DNA of 64,000 bases from Thermoanaerobaculia bacterium (GCA_030431255.1 JAUIJL010000006.1:91850-155849); one strand, 5' to 3'; positions 17,301-25,961 are shown, numbered from the stretch's first letter. Notes: generated by a model from the sequence alone, not told the origin. Numbers and translations are program-made.

Positions 17301-18475
17301 CCGAATCCAGAATTGATCAATGCCAGGCTGGACTCCAGGCCGACCCGGCGAAAAGCGGCGACCAAGGTCAACGCAATATCGAATCCGTCACCCGAGCCGA
17401 CTTCCAAAACCCGATCAGGGTCGGGATTCAAAGCCGAGGCGTTGATTTCCAAACCGTTGTATTCGATCCGTTGGCGGACCACTGACAGGATTCGGTCCAA
17501 CCTCTCTTGCAACGGATCGGCGGGTGACGGTAGGTCCCCGGCCAGGGCGTCCAGCCGCGTCTGTGTCACCACTTTCTCGAACAGCTGCCCAAGCCCGGTC
17601 GCGACCCAATTCCAGCTGCGGCCGGTTGAGAACGCGATGTGGGGATATCGGGGGCGATGGGCCGGCAGGCCGTCTTCCACGGGTTCTACCGCCGGCATGT
17701 CGTAGAAGTCGAAGACCACCCGCACCCGCCCGTCGGCGACCTCGGTCGACGACGGCTCGAGACCCGGCATTTTGCGAGCCCCATAGCGCAGGGCGAGGTG
17801 AGTGGAAGCGTCCAAAACGACCCGACCCCTGACGGTGGGAATAAATAACGCCGTGTAGTGGCGGTGGGTGGTGCCCCAAGGAAATGCGGGCCGGCTCTCC
17901 CGAAGCACGATCGACTCTTCGACTACCGAGCCCGACTCGACCCCGGGCAATCGGCCGGACAGCAAGCGTCTGTCACCGCTCAAGCCGTCGGCGCTTTCCG
18001 GCGCCTTTCGCTCCTCCAGCTCCTCGGGCCTCAGCCACCGCTGCTCGCCTCCTTCACGAATCACCCGGGCTTTAATCTCGGGCCGATCTTGGTGCCAGGG
18101 AGACCAGCGCATCTGACTCACCGACCAATCGTTGAGCGCCGAGCTGTCCATGACCCGGTAAATCCAATGGCGCTGGATCTCGAGGCGGCCGTCGGCGGCG
18201 AAGCGGTATTCGACCCCTTGGAATAGCATCAAGGCGGCCGCATCCGTGTGCTTGGAACGGGCGACAGCCTCGTCGTAGATATCCTTCGGCGAAGCCTTGA
18301 ACGGACCGGCCAGCCACGCCTCATCGGTTGAGGAATCGGTCGGAGAGCCCACGGCCGTGTCGGTGGCTCGTAGAGGCGCGCTCGAAAAGCTCAGGAGCAC
18401 CAGGCTCACAAGAAACGTCAAGAGGAGCCGGACCGGCAATCGAAGCTGGAGGGTGTGTAGCTGAGTGGGTTTCAC
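14321..18475 (-). CDS. Secreted DUF3857/transglutaminase-like protein with TPR repeats; catalytic Cys replaced
   Basis: About 1384 residues. A hydrophobic N-terminal segment (about 13-32) suggests export. Residues ~60-290 form a DUF3857 domain (EYRFAADGRLEIQRHWIYRV), followed by a transglutaminase-like domain (~320-450), a beta domain, and TPR-like helices from ~640 to the end. In active relatives the nucleophile lies in a GDCKDKA motif. Here the aligned segment reads GDGFDIA, so Cys is Gly (about 364), while the His (FNHALVRV, ~407) and Asp (WIDPIAP, ~424) remain. This suggests a pseudoenzyme. Start: GTG 18475 or TTG 18481; neither has a clear Shine-Dalgarno. It follows pgeF by about 50 bases. 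Confidence 0.85.
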   Translation of the reverse strand: MKPTQLHTLQLRLPVRLLLTFLVSLVLLSFSSAPLRATDTAVGSPTDSSTDEAWLAGPFKASPKDIYDEAVARSKHTDAAALMLFQGVEYRFAADGRLEIQRHWIYRVMDSSALNDWSVSQMRWSPWHQDRPEIKARVIREGGEQRWLRPEELEERKAPESADGLSGDRRLLSGRLPGVESGSVVEESIVLRESRPAFPWGTTHRHYTALFIPTVRGRVVLDASTHLALRYGARKMPGLEPSSTEVADGRVRVVFDFYDMPAVEPVEDGLPAHRPRYPHIAFSTGRSWNWVATGLGQLFEKVVTQTRLDALAGDLPSPADPLQERLDRILSVVRQRIEYNGLEINASALNPDPDRVLEVGSGDGFDIALTLVAAFRRVGLESSLALINSGFGTDVEPRLPGFGLFNHALVRVTPGPGIDPVWIDPIAPFSRPGELPLAAQGRFALIIGPNTEKPILTPSNRPEDNLARETREIWFSDFGPGRVVETCEYSGSAERSQRRITEGLEADARRRGYQAYAHAFHHAAGLGLLQETDARDLSGPFVLKLEALDSNRVRTDLDHAVLEIPVRELARRLPPALLEPEPGPRKEEYVFPEPFVTEWRYEIYPPAGFVLLELPEDLDLELGTATYSRRFRRERKAAGERIIGELRFDVGQRLLAPSQFDELRSSLEEFLKRPTLELRFDSIAGQFLRDGNFEAAFANLSRGVERDPGSASHRVRLSQALLRLGMIQEAEHQARQAVALAPRWAMAHWAVAICLQHDEIGRRFSPRSPLQQSAEALEEAILLAPASPIIRAEYPRILLRSIDGRPGPGAEIDIAIKAFQKWRADFARNDLDQELSTLLTVERRWQELAELLAVTDPGSNLHRAAQILSESMDAVADEPDLDRVGIADILVAAREYSVAERLLRAGTKVEGESPEWSWLSGVVRGEDLELHPQDPRTPVQRLVMALRATTPSRQELALALHPRLLAKVDGREVLKIRHELDQLVPASARGLELGRDVWSDLVLSQLEANLSGAPHLGYRVDLGVGSQGAFFVTQSAGELRIAAWASLPGELGVEALERLDQGDLPGARRWLDWAWQALPEDASQDPIDIQPLRYLWRADEALEPSAETLRLVAAAVAAPSDRSGVSLSVLQSATPSDLDFGKGDLGGDATSRQGLALDVARLQSYSSAGAYLDLEALAGSLADRYPSSAIAFQRQVEALTALGEWRAFVARAEARLERSPNDVDAHRALAHWSLRGPDPESAERHFSAVTAHGELSPADAATWVFAKAIGNHPDVEASQRILDETEGEGWKDILWLRAKAMVLAQQGRALEARHALVKAIETQGAEAVTVEDGYILGRIAEGAGLSAVARDLYSRLLSNDELKNRSPLVFVLAEQAMDRLRASG

Positions 18476-18528
18476 CGGCAAAGTTTATACCGACTCATCC
18501 TTTGACAGAGGGGAGCAGGGGCACGGAT

Positions 18529-19218
18529 CTAATGACGCCACAGGAGTGAGAGATTTCGGCCGGCCGCCGCGCCTTCCCGGCGATAGCTCCAGAGTTTTTG
18601 CGACTCTGCGAAAGTGCAGTCGTCCACCCGTCGGATTTCGGAAATCCCGCTCTGCCAAAGGCGCCAAGCCACGGCCTCGGCGAGATCTACGTGGGGTCGC
18701 CCCCTCGGCCCTTCGACTCGGACCTCCGGGGTGCTCACCGCCACCACCTGATCCGCGACTTCCGGGCTCACCTCATAGGAGGGACGGCGGATGGAGGGGC
18801 CTATCCAAGCGACTTCTACCGGATCGTGAAAGCGCTCGATGCATTTCCCGACGATCTCGGACACCACACCTTTCCATCCGGCGTGGATCGCCGCCACTTG
18901 GCGCTCGCTCGCCAAGAGCACCGGCACACAATCTGCCGTGACCACCGACAGCGCCAGCCGAGAGCGATCGGTGATCAAGGCGTCACCCGGACCGCATGAG
19001 CCGGAGGCACCGTCACGGATTGTGCCCGAGTGAATTTGCTCCACCCAGGCCGGCTCGACATCCGGCGGCACGAGGCTTTCGATCGCCTGTCGCCGGGCAG
19101 CGGGCAGACCTTTGCCGGCAAAGCAAGCGGTCACTTTCGTGCCGGTCGGTCCCACCCAAATGTCGCTCGCGACCCAAATTCCACGATCACCGTCCATGCT
19201 GAGACTCAGGTTTTTCAT
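18529..19218 (-). CDS. pgeF: Peptidoglycan editing factor/polyphenol-oxidase-family (YfiH, DUF152, LACC1-like) protein
   Basis: A 229-residue YfiH/PgeF-family protein. The conserved zinc ligands are visible: His in WVEQIHSG, Cys in VVTADCVPVLL and His in AAIHAGWKG. IGPSIRRPSYEV and the C-terminal SYRREGAAAGRNLS complete the signature. Members have been assigned peptidoglycan quality control (PgeF) and purine-nucleoside/laccase-like activities; sequence alone does not separate these. The ATG at 19218 was chosen over a GTG two codons upstream. It is divergent from gatB and heads a minus-strand run through the DUF3857 gene. Confidence 0.93.
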   Translation of the reverse strand: MKNLSLSMDGDRGIWVASDIWVGPTGTKVTACFAGKGLPAARRQAIESLVPPDVEPAWVEQIHSGTIRDGASGSCGPGDALITDRSRLALSVVTADCVPVLLASERQVAAIHAGWKGVVSEIVGKCIERFHDPVEVAWIGPSIRRPSYEVSPEVADQVVAVSTPEVRVEGPRGRPHVDLAEAVAWRLWQSGISEIRRVDDCTFAESQKLWSYRREGAAAGRNLSLLWRH

Positions 19219-19281
19219 TTCCACTCGATTCTAGCCTTTCCGAGGCCCCAGAGCCCCGAGCTCGCGTAAACTAGCGCTCCG

Positions 19282-20763
19282 ATGAGTTACGAATCCGTCA
19301 TTGGGCTGGAAGCTCACGTTCAGCTTAGAACTGCCACCAAGATCTTCTGCCGTTGCCCCAACCAATACGGCGGCGAGCCCAACACCCACATTTGCGAGGT
19401 CTGTCTCGGCTACCCCGGAACCCTACCGGTCCTCAATCACGAGGCTGTGGATCAAGCCATCCGATTGTCGTTTGCCCTCGACGCCCAAGTTCGGTCGGTT
19501 TCCGTTTTCGCCCGAAAAAACTACTTCTATGCCGATTTGCCGCGGGGATATCAGATCAGCCAATTCGATCGTCCACTGGCGGAGCACGGCAGGCTTCGAT
19601 TGCGGGAGCACGACCTCACGGTGGGCATCACCCGCCTGCACATGGAAGAGGACGCGGGCAAGCTGCTGCACGAATCGCCCGGAGGGGGCACGCTTGAAGA
19701 CGAAAGCCTCGTGGACTTCAACCGCTGCGGCGCTCCGCTGTTGGAGATCGTGTCCGAGCCCGATCTGAGAACCGCCGAGCAAGCCGCGGATTACTTCCAA
19801 AGCCTGCACCAAATTCTCGTCTACACCGGGGTGAGCGACGCAAATCTGGAGCACGGCAATCTGCGAATCGACGCCAATGTTTCGATTCGGGCAATCGGGG
19901 AGACCACCCTCGGAACCCGAACCGAGATCAAGAACCTCAACTCGTTTCGGCACGTGGCCAAAGCCATCGACTACGAAATTCAGCGTCAAATCGCGGTGGT
20001 GGAGTCCGGCCGGGAGGTGGTGCAATCCACCCTGACCTGGGATGCGGATCGGGGTCGGACCCACCTGTTGAGGACCAAAGAGGAGGCCCAGGACTATCGC
20101 TATTTCCCGGAACCCGACCTGCCCCCTTTGAGGGTGGACAGCCGGCGCTTGGAGCGCCTCCGCGCCGGTCTACCCGAGCTGCCGAGCGCCCGCAGAAAAC
20201 GATTCCAAGAACAATACGATCTTCCTGCTCAAGACGCCGACACCCTCGCGCAAACGCCGACCCTCGCCGACTATTTCGAGGCGGTCGTAGAAAGCACCGG
20301 GGGAGACGGCCGGACCGCTGCCAATTGGATCAAGACCGAAATACTTCGTGTGGTCAAAGAGCTGAAAATCGATCTGACGGACGTGTCGTCGTCTGGCCGG
20401 CTGATCGCCCCCGACCGTCTGGCGAGACTGATCGGGATGGTTGGGGAAGGCTTTGTATCGGCTTCCGCAGCCAAGAGCGTTTTGGCCGAGCTCTGGGAGT
20501 CTGAAGAGCCCCCAAGAGCGGTGGCCGAGCGCCTGGGTCTCATCCAGGAGAGAAATCCCGAGCAGCTCAAAGAGTGGGCCATTCAGGTGATCGAAAAGCA
20601 TCCGGACCAAGCCGAGCAATATCGAAGCGGGAAAAAGCAAATCCTGGGCTTTCTGGTCGGCAAGGTGATGGGACTGTCTCGGGGTAAAGCCGACCCCAAA
20701 CAAGTCAATCTTCTGTTGGCCGAGCTCCTGGCGGACGATAGCCACGGGGATCTCGCGCCTTGA
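19282..20763 (+). CDS. gatB: Aspartyl/glutamyl-tRNA(Asn/Gln) amidotransferase subunit B
   Basis: A 493-residue GatB that phosphorylates and amidates misacylated Glu-tRNA-Gln or Asp-tRNA-Asn within GatCAB. It begins directly with YESVIGLEAHVQL and shows the zinc site C23/C25 with C38/C41 (CRCPNQYG, CEVCLGYPG). The FYADLPRGYQISQFD motif, HMEEDAGKLLH, DFNRCGAPLLEIVSEPD and a C-terminal YqeY-like tail that binds tRNA follow. gatA and gatC are not in the window. Its TGA overlaps the TTG start of ftsE. Confidence 0.97.
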   Translation: MSYESVIGLEAHVQLRTATKIFCRCPNQYGGEPNTHICEVCLGYPGTLPVLNHEAVDQAIRLSFALDAQVRSVSVFARKNYFYADLPRGYQISQFDRPLAEHGRLRLREHDLTVGITRLHMEEDAGKLLHESPGGGTLEDESLVDFNRCGAPLLEIVSEPDLRTAEQAADYFQSLHQILVYTGVSDANLEHGNLRIDANVSIRAIGETTLGTRTEIKNLNSFRHVAKAIDYEIQRQIAVVESGREVVQSTLTWDADRGRTHLLRTKEEAQDYRYFPEPDLPPLRVDSRRLERLRAGLPELPSARRKRFQEQYDLPAQDADTLAQTPTLADYFEAVVESTGGDGRTAANWIKTEILRVVKELKIDLTDVSSSGRLIAPDRLARLIGMVGEGFVSASAAKSVLAELWESEEPPRAVAERLGLIQERNPEQLKEWAIQVIEKHPDQAEQYRSGKKQILGFLVGKVMGLSRGKADPKQVNLLLAELLADDSHGDLAP

Positions 20764-21530
20764 TCGATCTCAATCAAGTCAGCAAACGTTATCCGGGCGG
20801 CCAGGTGGGCTTGGACGAGGTCAGCCTCTCGATCCCAAAAGGTCAGCTGGTTTTTCTGACCGGCGCGTCCGGAGCGGGCAAGACCACTCTGCTGAAGCTG
20901 ATCTATCGTGAAGAGATGGCTACGGAAGGTTACGTTCTGGTCAACGGTCGCAATGTTTCTTCGTTGCCGGCCAACAAGGTGCCCTACCTCCGGCGGACCA
21001 TCGGCGTGGTCTTTCAAAGCTTTCGCTTGATCCCTCGCAAGACCGTCTTTGAGAACGTCAGCTATTTGCCCCGAATCCTCGGCCTGGACCATCGCGAGCA
21101 GAAGAAGCTGGCCTACGAAACCCTCCGGCGGGTCGGCTTGGCCCACCGGATGAACGCGTTCCCCATGCAGCTGTCCGGTGGAGAGCAGCAGCGCGTCGCC
21201 GTGGCTCGGGCATTGATCAATCAGCCCGACATTCTTCTCGCCGACGAGCCGACCGGTAATCTCGACCCCGAGCTGTCGGAAGAGATTCTGAAGCTATTTC
21301 TCGAAATTAATCTCCAAGGAACCACGATCATTTTCGCCACCCATGACCGGGAGCTTATTACGCGGGTCGGTCGCCGGGTTTTGACTTTGCACCAGGGAAA
21401 GTTGGTCCGAGATCAAATGCTACCGGGTCAGATGCTTCCCGACTCCGCCATCCAGCCGGCAGTGGAAGAGCCTGCAGCGACGAGTGACCTCGGGCCGGCA
21501 GACCTCGCAAAGGAAGAGGGGGCCCGGTGA
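20760..21530 (+). CDS. ftsE: Cell division ATP-binding protein FtsE
   Basis: A 256-residue ABC ATPase. Walker A GASGAGKT (35-42), Q-loop VVFQSFRLIP, signature LSGGEQQRV (138-146), Walker B ILLADEPTGNLD (158-169) and the switch His in FATHDREL are complete. With FtsX it couples ATP hydrolysis at the division septum to periplasmic peptidoglycan hydrolases. The only sensible start is TTG 20760, overlapping the gatB stop as TTGA. A 35-residue Pro/Glu-rich C-terminal tail after about 220 is longer than in E. coli FtsE. It overlaps ftsX by four bases (GTGA). Confidence 0.95.
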   Translation: MIDLNQVSKRYPGGQVGLDEVSLSIPKGQLVFLTGASGAGKTTLLKLIYREEMATEGYVLVNGRNVSSLPANKVPYLRRTIGVVFQSFRLIPRKTVFENVSYLPRILGLDHREQKKLAYETLRRVGLAHRMNAFPMQLSGGEQQRVAVARALINQPDILLADEPTGNLDPELSEEILKLFLEINLQGTTIIFATHDRELITRVGRRVLTLHQGKLVRDQMLPGQMLPDSAIQPAVEEPAATSDLGPADLAKEEGAR

Positions 21531-22447
21531 CCTTTCTCCAAGCGCTGCGCTACTTCTTTGTGGAGGCCTCCTCGAATCTGATCAGAAGTTGGAAGATCAG
21601 CCTTCTGGCGATCCTCACCATTGCAGTCAGTGTCTTCTTAGGCGGCGTCTTCCTGATCGTCAGCGGCAATCTTCGGCTGCTCGCGGACCAATGGAGAGAT
21701 GAGAACCGGCTGGTAGTCTACCTGCGCCCAGAGGCCGCGGAAGCCGACACCGACCGGATTCGAGCATTGATCGAAGAGGTTTCCGGGACCGGCTCCGCGG
21801 AATATGTGGATCCCCAAACCGCTGAGGATCGATTCCGGTCAGCGTTTCCGAGCCTTGCGGACTTGCTCGAGGGTTGGGGTGACCAACCGCTGCCCGCATC
21901 CTTCGAGATCCCAACGGATTTCACGGCTCTCGAGCAAGGCTCCCTAGAAGGGTGGCTCAAAGAGCTGGGGGCGGACCCCGCCGTTCAGATGGTGGACGAC
22001 GACCGGGACTGGCTGGCGCAGCTCGACGGCATGATCTTGATCATCGAGGGGTTGGCCTCCGTCGTCGGCGTGATTCTCCTTCTGACCGCCGTCTTCACCA
22101 TTTCGAGTGTCATTCGCCTGACCGCCTACCTCTATCAAGACGAAATTGCCGTGATGCGCTTGGTCGGCGCGACCGAGTTTTTCATTCGCGGCCCCTTCTA
22201 CGTGGAGGGGTTGCTCCAAGGTCTAGCAGGCGGCATCTTCGCCATTGGAATGCTTCTGGCGGGCCACGGGGCGCTATTCAGAGACACCGACGGACAACAA
22301 CAGGTCTTGGCGTCTATCCTGGCGGAGACCTTTCTTCCCGCGTCTCAGCTCCTGCTTCTGGTGGCCCTCGGTGCCGCGGCAGGTCTCGGAGGTGCAGTTC
22401 TCTCCCTACGCAAGGAATCCCTGGGACAAACCGCCGAGCCGGAATAA
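21527..22447 (+). CDS. ftsX: Cell division protein FtsX
   Basis: A 306-residue permease-like partner of FtsE. It has a short cytoplasmic N-terminus, TM1 (about 22-44, ISLLAILTIAVSVFLGGVF), a periplasmic loop (about 50-160) that in relatives contacts peptidoglycan hydrolase activators, then three further TM segments (about 169-195, 215-240, 260-290). The cytoplasmic EIAVMRLVGAT motif between TM2 and TM3 is the FtsX/MacB coupling helix. The start is the GTG overlapping the ftsE stop. No hydrolase or activator gene follows. Confidence 0.95.
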   Translation: MTFLQALRYFFVEASSNLIRSWKISLLAILTIAVSVFLGGVFLIVSGNLRLLADQWRDENRLVVYLRPEAAEADTDRIRALIEEVSGTGSAEYVDPQTAEDRFRSAFPSLADLLEGWGDQPLPASFEIPTDFTALEQGSLEGWLKELGADPAVQMVDDDRDWLAQLDGMILIIEGLASVVGVILLLTAVFTISSVIRLTAYLYQDEIAVMRLVGATEFFIRGPFYVEGLLQGLAGGIFAIGMLLAGHGALFRDTDGQQQVLASILAETFLPASQLLLLVALGAAAGLGGAVLSLRKESLGQTAEPE

Positions 22448-22598
22448 GAAGCGCCGATTACAACTTCACACGCGTCAAGTGTCCTAAAAACATCACGCCG
22501 CCGTCCTCAGTCGATGCCGATTCTCGATGTCGAACCAGAGCTTCGATGGAAGAGCTTCCTGCACCCTGACTGCTCCCCTCGGCATTCCTGCGCCCATC

Positions 22599-22625
22599 AA
22601 AAAAGGCCGTCCCGAAGGACGACCT
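22599..22625 (-). terminator. Rho-independent terminator of the exbB-TPR operon
   Basis: Read on the minus strand it is a 9-bp stem (AGGTCGTCC/GGACGGCCT, one G-U pair) with a TTCG tetraloop and six T residues. It lies about 35 bases past the stop of the TPR gene ending at 22659, so it closes the minus-strand operon. It also faces ftsX, which ends at 22447. Confidence 0.85.
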
Positions 22626-22658
22626 CATTTGAGCTGTCGTGGAAAGGAGAATAGGCGC

Positions 22659-23822
22659 TTAGACGCCGCCGCCTTCTTCGAGCTTCTTCAGCTCTTCTTC
22701 AAGGCGTTTCGCTTCTTCTTCCATCCGCCGAATCTGATCGTTTTCAGCTTCGACCTGCTCGTTGTAGCGAGAGGTCTCGTAGTTCTTCTCGACTCGAGCC
22801 ACCGCGCCTTGATCCCCGGCGTTTTGATAGGCCGAGATAGAGGCTTCGTAGTTCTTCCCTTTCTCATACGCGAAACCCAGCTGCTTCCAGACTTTCTTCT
22901 GGTCTTCAGGTTTCTTCGCCAGCGACAGGGCTTTCTTCAGCGGAGCCTCGGCCTTACCGTGATTTGCGCTGCTGGTATAAGCCTGACCGATGTAGAAAGG
23001 AACCAGCCAATCCTGAGGGTTCTTTTTCTCGGCTTTTCCGCCGGTAACGACGGCTTCGTCATAAAGCCCAGCACCCAGCTCCGCGGACATCTGAAGCATC
23101 AGGTTGTCGAACGAAGGATCTGCCGCGGTCACAGCGCTCGCAAGCTTCGCGGCTTTGAGGTAGCTGCTCTTCTTGGCGGTCTTATCACGGGCCATCCGAC
23201 CCTTCTTGATCAGAGCATTGGCGTAGACCTTCTTCTTCTCCGGATCGTTGGGATCCAGCTGTACGGCTCGATCGAGAGCGGAGATAGCCGCTTCCATCTC
23301 ATCGGCTCCGAGAGCCACCGCGCCGAACTTATATTGGATCTTGGCGTCTTTCGGATTCAGCTTGGCCAGGGCCTGATAGTCCTTGAATCCACCGTTCGTG
23401 TCCTTCACCTTGAGCTTCGCCTCGCCTCGCATTTGATAGAACGCGGCTTGGTGGGTGCCGGGAAGCTTGGAGGCGTCCACGGAGTTGAGAAGCTTCGTCA
23501 CTTCGTTGTAGCGCCGAACCGTAAAATACGCCTTGCCCAGCTCTAGCTTGATGCTCAAGTCATTCGGGTTCAAGTCGTAGGCTTTACGAAGATGGTTGAG
23601 CGCTTCTTCTTTGCGGCCGAGGCGCTGCAACGACATCCCGAGCATGTAGTGGCTACGGTAGCCCTCGGGGTTTTGGTCGACGAGCTGCTGAAACTCGGCA
23701 GCTGCTTGCTGGTAGTCCTTGGCTGTAAACGCCGCGACGCCTTCTTCCCAACCCGCGAATGCGGGAAGGGTAGAGGCCGCAGCAAACAACACGATGATGC
23801 TTGAAATCACCGGTCTGCGCAT
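22659..23822 (-). CDS. Exported TPR protein with C-terminal coiled coil
   Basis: A 387-residue protein: a cleavable signal peptide (about 1-23, ending PAFA|GWEEG), at least six TPR units (e.g. YRSHYMLGMSLQRLGRKEEA, SIKLELGKAYFTVRRYNEVT, WKQLGFAYEKGKNYEASISA) and a charged C-terminal coiled coil from about 350 (RRMEEEAKRLEEELKKLEEG). It is probably a periplasmic adaptor. It is the last gene of the exbB-exbD-exbD-tonB-DUF4388 series, 83 bases after the DUF4388 gene and followed by a strong terminator, so a function with that motor is likely. Its partner is not identifiable. Confidence 0.88.
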   Translation of the reverse strand: MRRPVISSIIVLFAAASTLPAFAGWEEGVAAFTAKDYQQAAAEFQQLVDQNPEGYRSHYMLGMSLQRLGRKEEALNHLRKAYDLNPNDLSIKLELGKAYFTVRRYNEVTKLLNSVDASKLPGTHQAAFYQMRGEAKLKVKDTNGGFKDYQALAKLNPKDAKIQYKFGAVALGADEMEAAISALDRAVQLDPNDPEKKKVYANALIKKGRMARDKTAKKSSYLKAAKLASAVTAADPSFDNLMLQMSAELGAGLYDEAVVTGGKAEKKNPQDWLVPFYIGQAYTSSANHGKAEAPLKKALSLAKKPEDQKKVWKQLGFAYEKGKNYEASISAYQNAGDQGAVARVEKNYETSRYNEQVEAENDQIRRMEEEAKRLEEELKKLEEGGGV

Positions 23823-23905
23823 GGTTCGACTCCTTATTTCCGACTCCCGCAGGTGCGGCTGTGTATCGGACGAGGATGGAGAGATCGGTTGAGCAGCCCT
23901 ACTGA

Positions 23906-24724
23906 TCAGCTGCTCAGCTGCTGGTTGATACGCTCGAGAAAGACCCTGGACAAATTTGGCCCCAGAGCCGACGACACGACCTGTTCCATGGAACGGATCA
24001 TGTCTAATACGGCGTCGAAACCGCGTCCGGATTCCATCTCCGACTGCGTGCGACGGGTGGTCGCCTCGAGCTCCGCCAGACGATCGCTCTCACCCAAGAG
24101 AGCTTTCGCCTGATCGTGGATTCCCTTGGCGGCCAAAGCCAGCTCCGTTGGAGACATTCGCTTCAGACGCTCAGCTGGAATCTGCCCGAGTGGCTCTTTG
24201 AGCTCCACGAGACCGGCGGTGACCAGACCGTAGAGGAGCTTGCACACGTCGAAGGCGCTGCCTCCGAGAACCGTGGCCAGCTCATCGATCGAGCGCCGTT
24301 CATCGATCTTGCAAATAACTTGCCACTCCTGAGGAGTGAATGAGATTGAAGCGCTCGAGCTTTGATTGGTGAAGATGGGGATGAGGCGGGTCGATGGAAT
24401 TCGCTTGGAAAGGACCTGCCACTCATCGATGCGACGAGCCGCCTCCATCAGCAAATTCGTGTTGGACTTTTTGATCGTCCGCTCTTCGGTGTCGACGGCC
24501 GCCTTGAACTCGAACTCGCCCTCTTGCCAGATGGCCAGCTCGTAGACCGCATTTTCGCCGGTGGTTGAGCCGGCGACGGCATGAACAATCTCCCCATCGC
24601 GGAGGTAAATTTCACCTCGTTGCGTGGGGGACTGAAGAACGAACACTCCCGTCTTTCCCGACACCGAAACCAGCTGGATGATGTCGGGAAGAGGGAGCTC
24701 TTTAAGTGACCCTTGGAAGGCCAT
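23906..24724 (-). CDS. DUF4388 (PatA N-terminal-like) domain protein
   Basis: A 272-residue cytoplasmic protein. Residues 1-100 form a DUF4388 domain (MAFQGSLKELPLPDIIQLVS, GKTGVFVLQSP, GEIYLRDGEIVHAVAGSTTG, GENAVYELAIWQEGEFEF), found at the N-terminus of PatA-like response regulators and in gliding and signalling proteins. The middle (about 130-185) resembles a winged-helix-like segment (WQVICKIDERRSIDELATVL), and the C-terminal third is helical. There is no receiver or output domain. Its position 17 bases after tonB suggests a cytoplasmic regulator or adaptor for the ExbB/ExbD/TonB complex; this is inferred from context. Confidence 0.85.
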   Translation of the reverse strand: MAFQGSLKELPLPDIIQLVSVSGKTGVFVLQSPTQRGEIYLRDGEIVHAVAGSTTGENAVYELAIWQEGEFEFKAAVDTEERTIKKSNTNLLMEAARRIDEWQVLSKRIPSTRLIPIFTNQSSSASISFTPQEWQVICKIDERRSIDELATVLGGSAFDVCKLLYGLVTAGLVELKEPLGQIPAERLKRMSPTELALAAKGIHDQAKALLGESDRLAELEATTRRTQSEMESGRGFDAVLDMIRSMEQVVSSALGPNLSRVFLERINQQLSS

Positions 24725-24741
24725 GTTGCCGCGTTTCTAGC

Positions 24742-25458
24742 CTATTGTAGGCGGAAGTTCACCGTCAGATTGTAGTAGACGTCCACAGGCTTGCCGTTGA
24801 GGGTAGCCGGTTTGAACTTCCACTTCTTGATCGCTTCGACAGCTTGCTCCGAGAGACCCATGGGCAATCCTTTGAGCACTTTCACGTTGGTAACGTTTCC
24901 ACCTTTGTCGATGATCGCCTGCACGATCACCACACCCTGGATTCGCGCCTTGCGGGCGATCTCGGTGTATTGAGGCTGCGGAGCCGAAACCTTCTCCGGC
25001 TTCTGTACGTCACCGCCGACGTGAATGGGACCTTCCGGCTCGGCAACGGGCGGAGCGTCGGGAATGCCGAAGACAATGTCGTCGACCTCGGGCAGGTCCA
25101 CTTCAGGCTCGGGCTCTTCCAAACGAATCGGCTCCGGCTCGTCGGGCGTCGGATCCGGAATCGGCACCTTCTTGGCCTTTGGCTTCGGGATCTCCTGCTT
25201 TTGCTTCGGCGGAGGCGGCTGGAACCGAACCTGCTGAACCACGTAAACCTTCTTCTCTTTCTCCTGGGCCGTCGCCTGCTTGGCGAAGCTCGGCAGGTTG
25301 ATCACGAAGAAGATGACGTGGAAGATCACTGCACCGATCAGCGAGTACCTCATCACTTTATTATCTTCGCGCTCTTCTTCCAGGAAGATGGAGGTGGTTC
25401 CACCGGCGAAATCGATTTCGCTCTTCTTAGGCGGTGCTGTGGGTTTGTTTTCTGCCAT
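24742..25458 (-). CDS. tonB: TonB-family energy-transducing protein
   Basis: A 238-residue protein with a short cytoplasmic N-terminus (about 37 residues), one TM helix (about 38-57, YSLIGAVIFHVIFFVINLP), a Pro/Glu/Lys-rich periplasmic spacer (residues ~75-150, alternating KP/EP) and a C-terminal TonB domain (YTEIARKARIQGVVIVQAII, GLSEQAVEAIKKWKFKPA). The start ATG has a good context. It lies between exbD and the DUF4388 gene in a tight minus-strand operon. It carries proton-motive energy from ExbB/ExbD to an outer-membrane partner; no TonB-dependent receptor is in the window. Confidence 0.95.
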   Translation of the reverse strand: MAENKPTAPPKKSEIDFAGGTTSIFLEEEREDNKVMRYSLIGAVIFHVIFFVINLPSFAKQATAQEKEKKVYVVQQVRFQPPPPKQKQEIPKPKAKKVPIPDPTPDEPEPIRLEEPEPEVDLPEVDDIVFGIPDAPPVAEPEGPIHVGGDVQKPEKVSAPQPQYTEIARKARIQGVVIVQAIIDKGGNVTNVKVLKGLPMGLSEQAVEAIKKWKFKPATLNGKPVDVYYNLTVNFRLQ

Positions 25459-25469
25459 GGGTCAGGACC

Positions 25470-25961
25470 TCAGAACCAGAAGGATTCGATTTCACGCTGA
25501 GTGGGAATGGAAATATTGATGTCTTTCCCTTCGTCCCACTCTTCGTCCGTCATTTCCGGACGGTCCGCTCTCTTGATGAGCTCGCGTTCGAAGATTTTTG
25601 CTTGGCGCAGGACGTCGAAGACACCCACCATCCCACCATAAGGCGCGTTTTGGTCGGGTTTGATGATCACCGGTTTCTTAGGGTTATTCTCGAGCTTCGG
25701 CTTGAGGTACTCGAGAACGTCTCCTTGCTCCATCGGCTTCTGATCGACCAGAAGATCTCCATTGGGAAGAATCTCCACCAATACGGAATCTTCTTTCTCG
25801 ACCACCGGAGGCTGATCATCGTCTTTGGGCAAGGAGAAGTCCAAGCCACGGGTCGCCGCGAAAGTGGTCGTCACCATGAAGTAGATGATCAACAGAAAGG
25901 CAATATCCGCCATCGACGAAGTTGGAATCTCGTCATCCGGCTTGTTTTGTCGCAGCTTCAT
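25470..25961 (-). CDS. ExbD/TolR-family proton-channel subunit (second copy)
   Basis: A 163-residue single-TM protein. The TM segment is about 22-44, and its essential proton-conducting Asp lies in TSSMADIAFLLIIYFMV. A periplasmic domain with acidic patches (DDDQPPVVEKEDSVLVEILP) follows. It sits 2 bases downstream of the first ExbD gene and 11 bases upstream of tonB. Its periplasmic region is longer and more acidic than that of its neighbour, suggesting a heteromeric rather than redundant arrangement. Confidence 0.93.
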   Translation of the reverse strand: MKLRQNKPDDEIPTSSMADIAFLLIIYFMVTTTFAATRGLDFSLPKDDDQPPVVEKEDSVLVEILPNGDLLVDQKPMEQGDVLEYLKPKLENNPKKPVIIKPDQNAPYGGMVGVFDVLRQAKIFERELIKRADRPEMTDEEWDEGKDINISIPTQREIESFWF

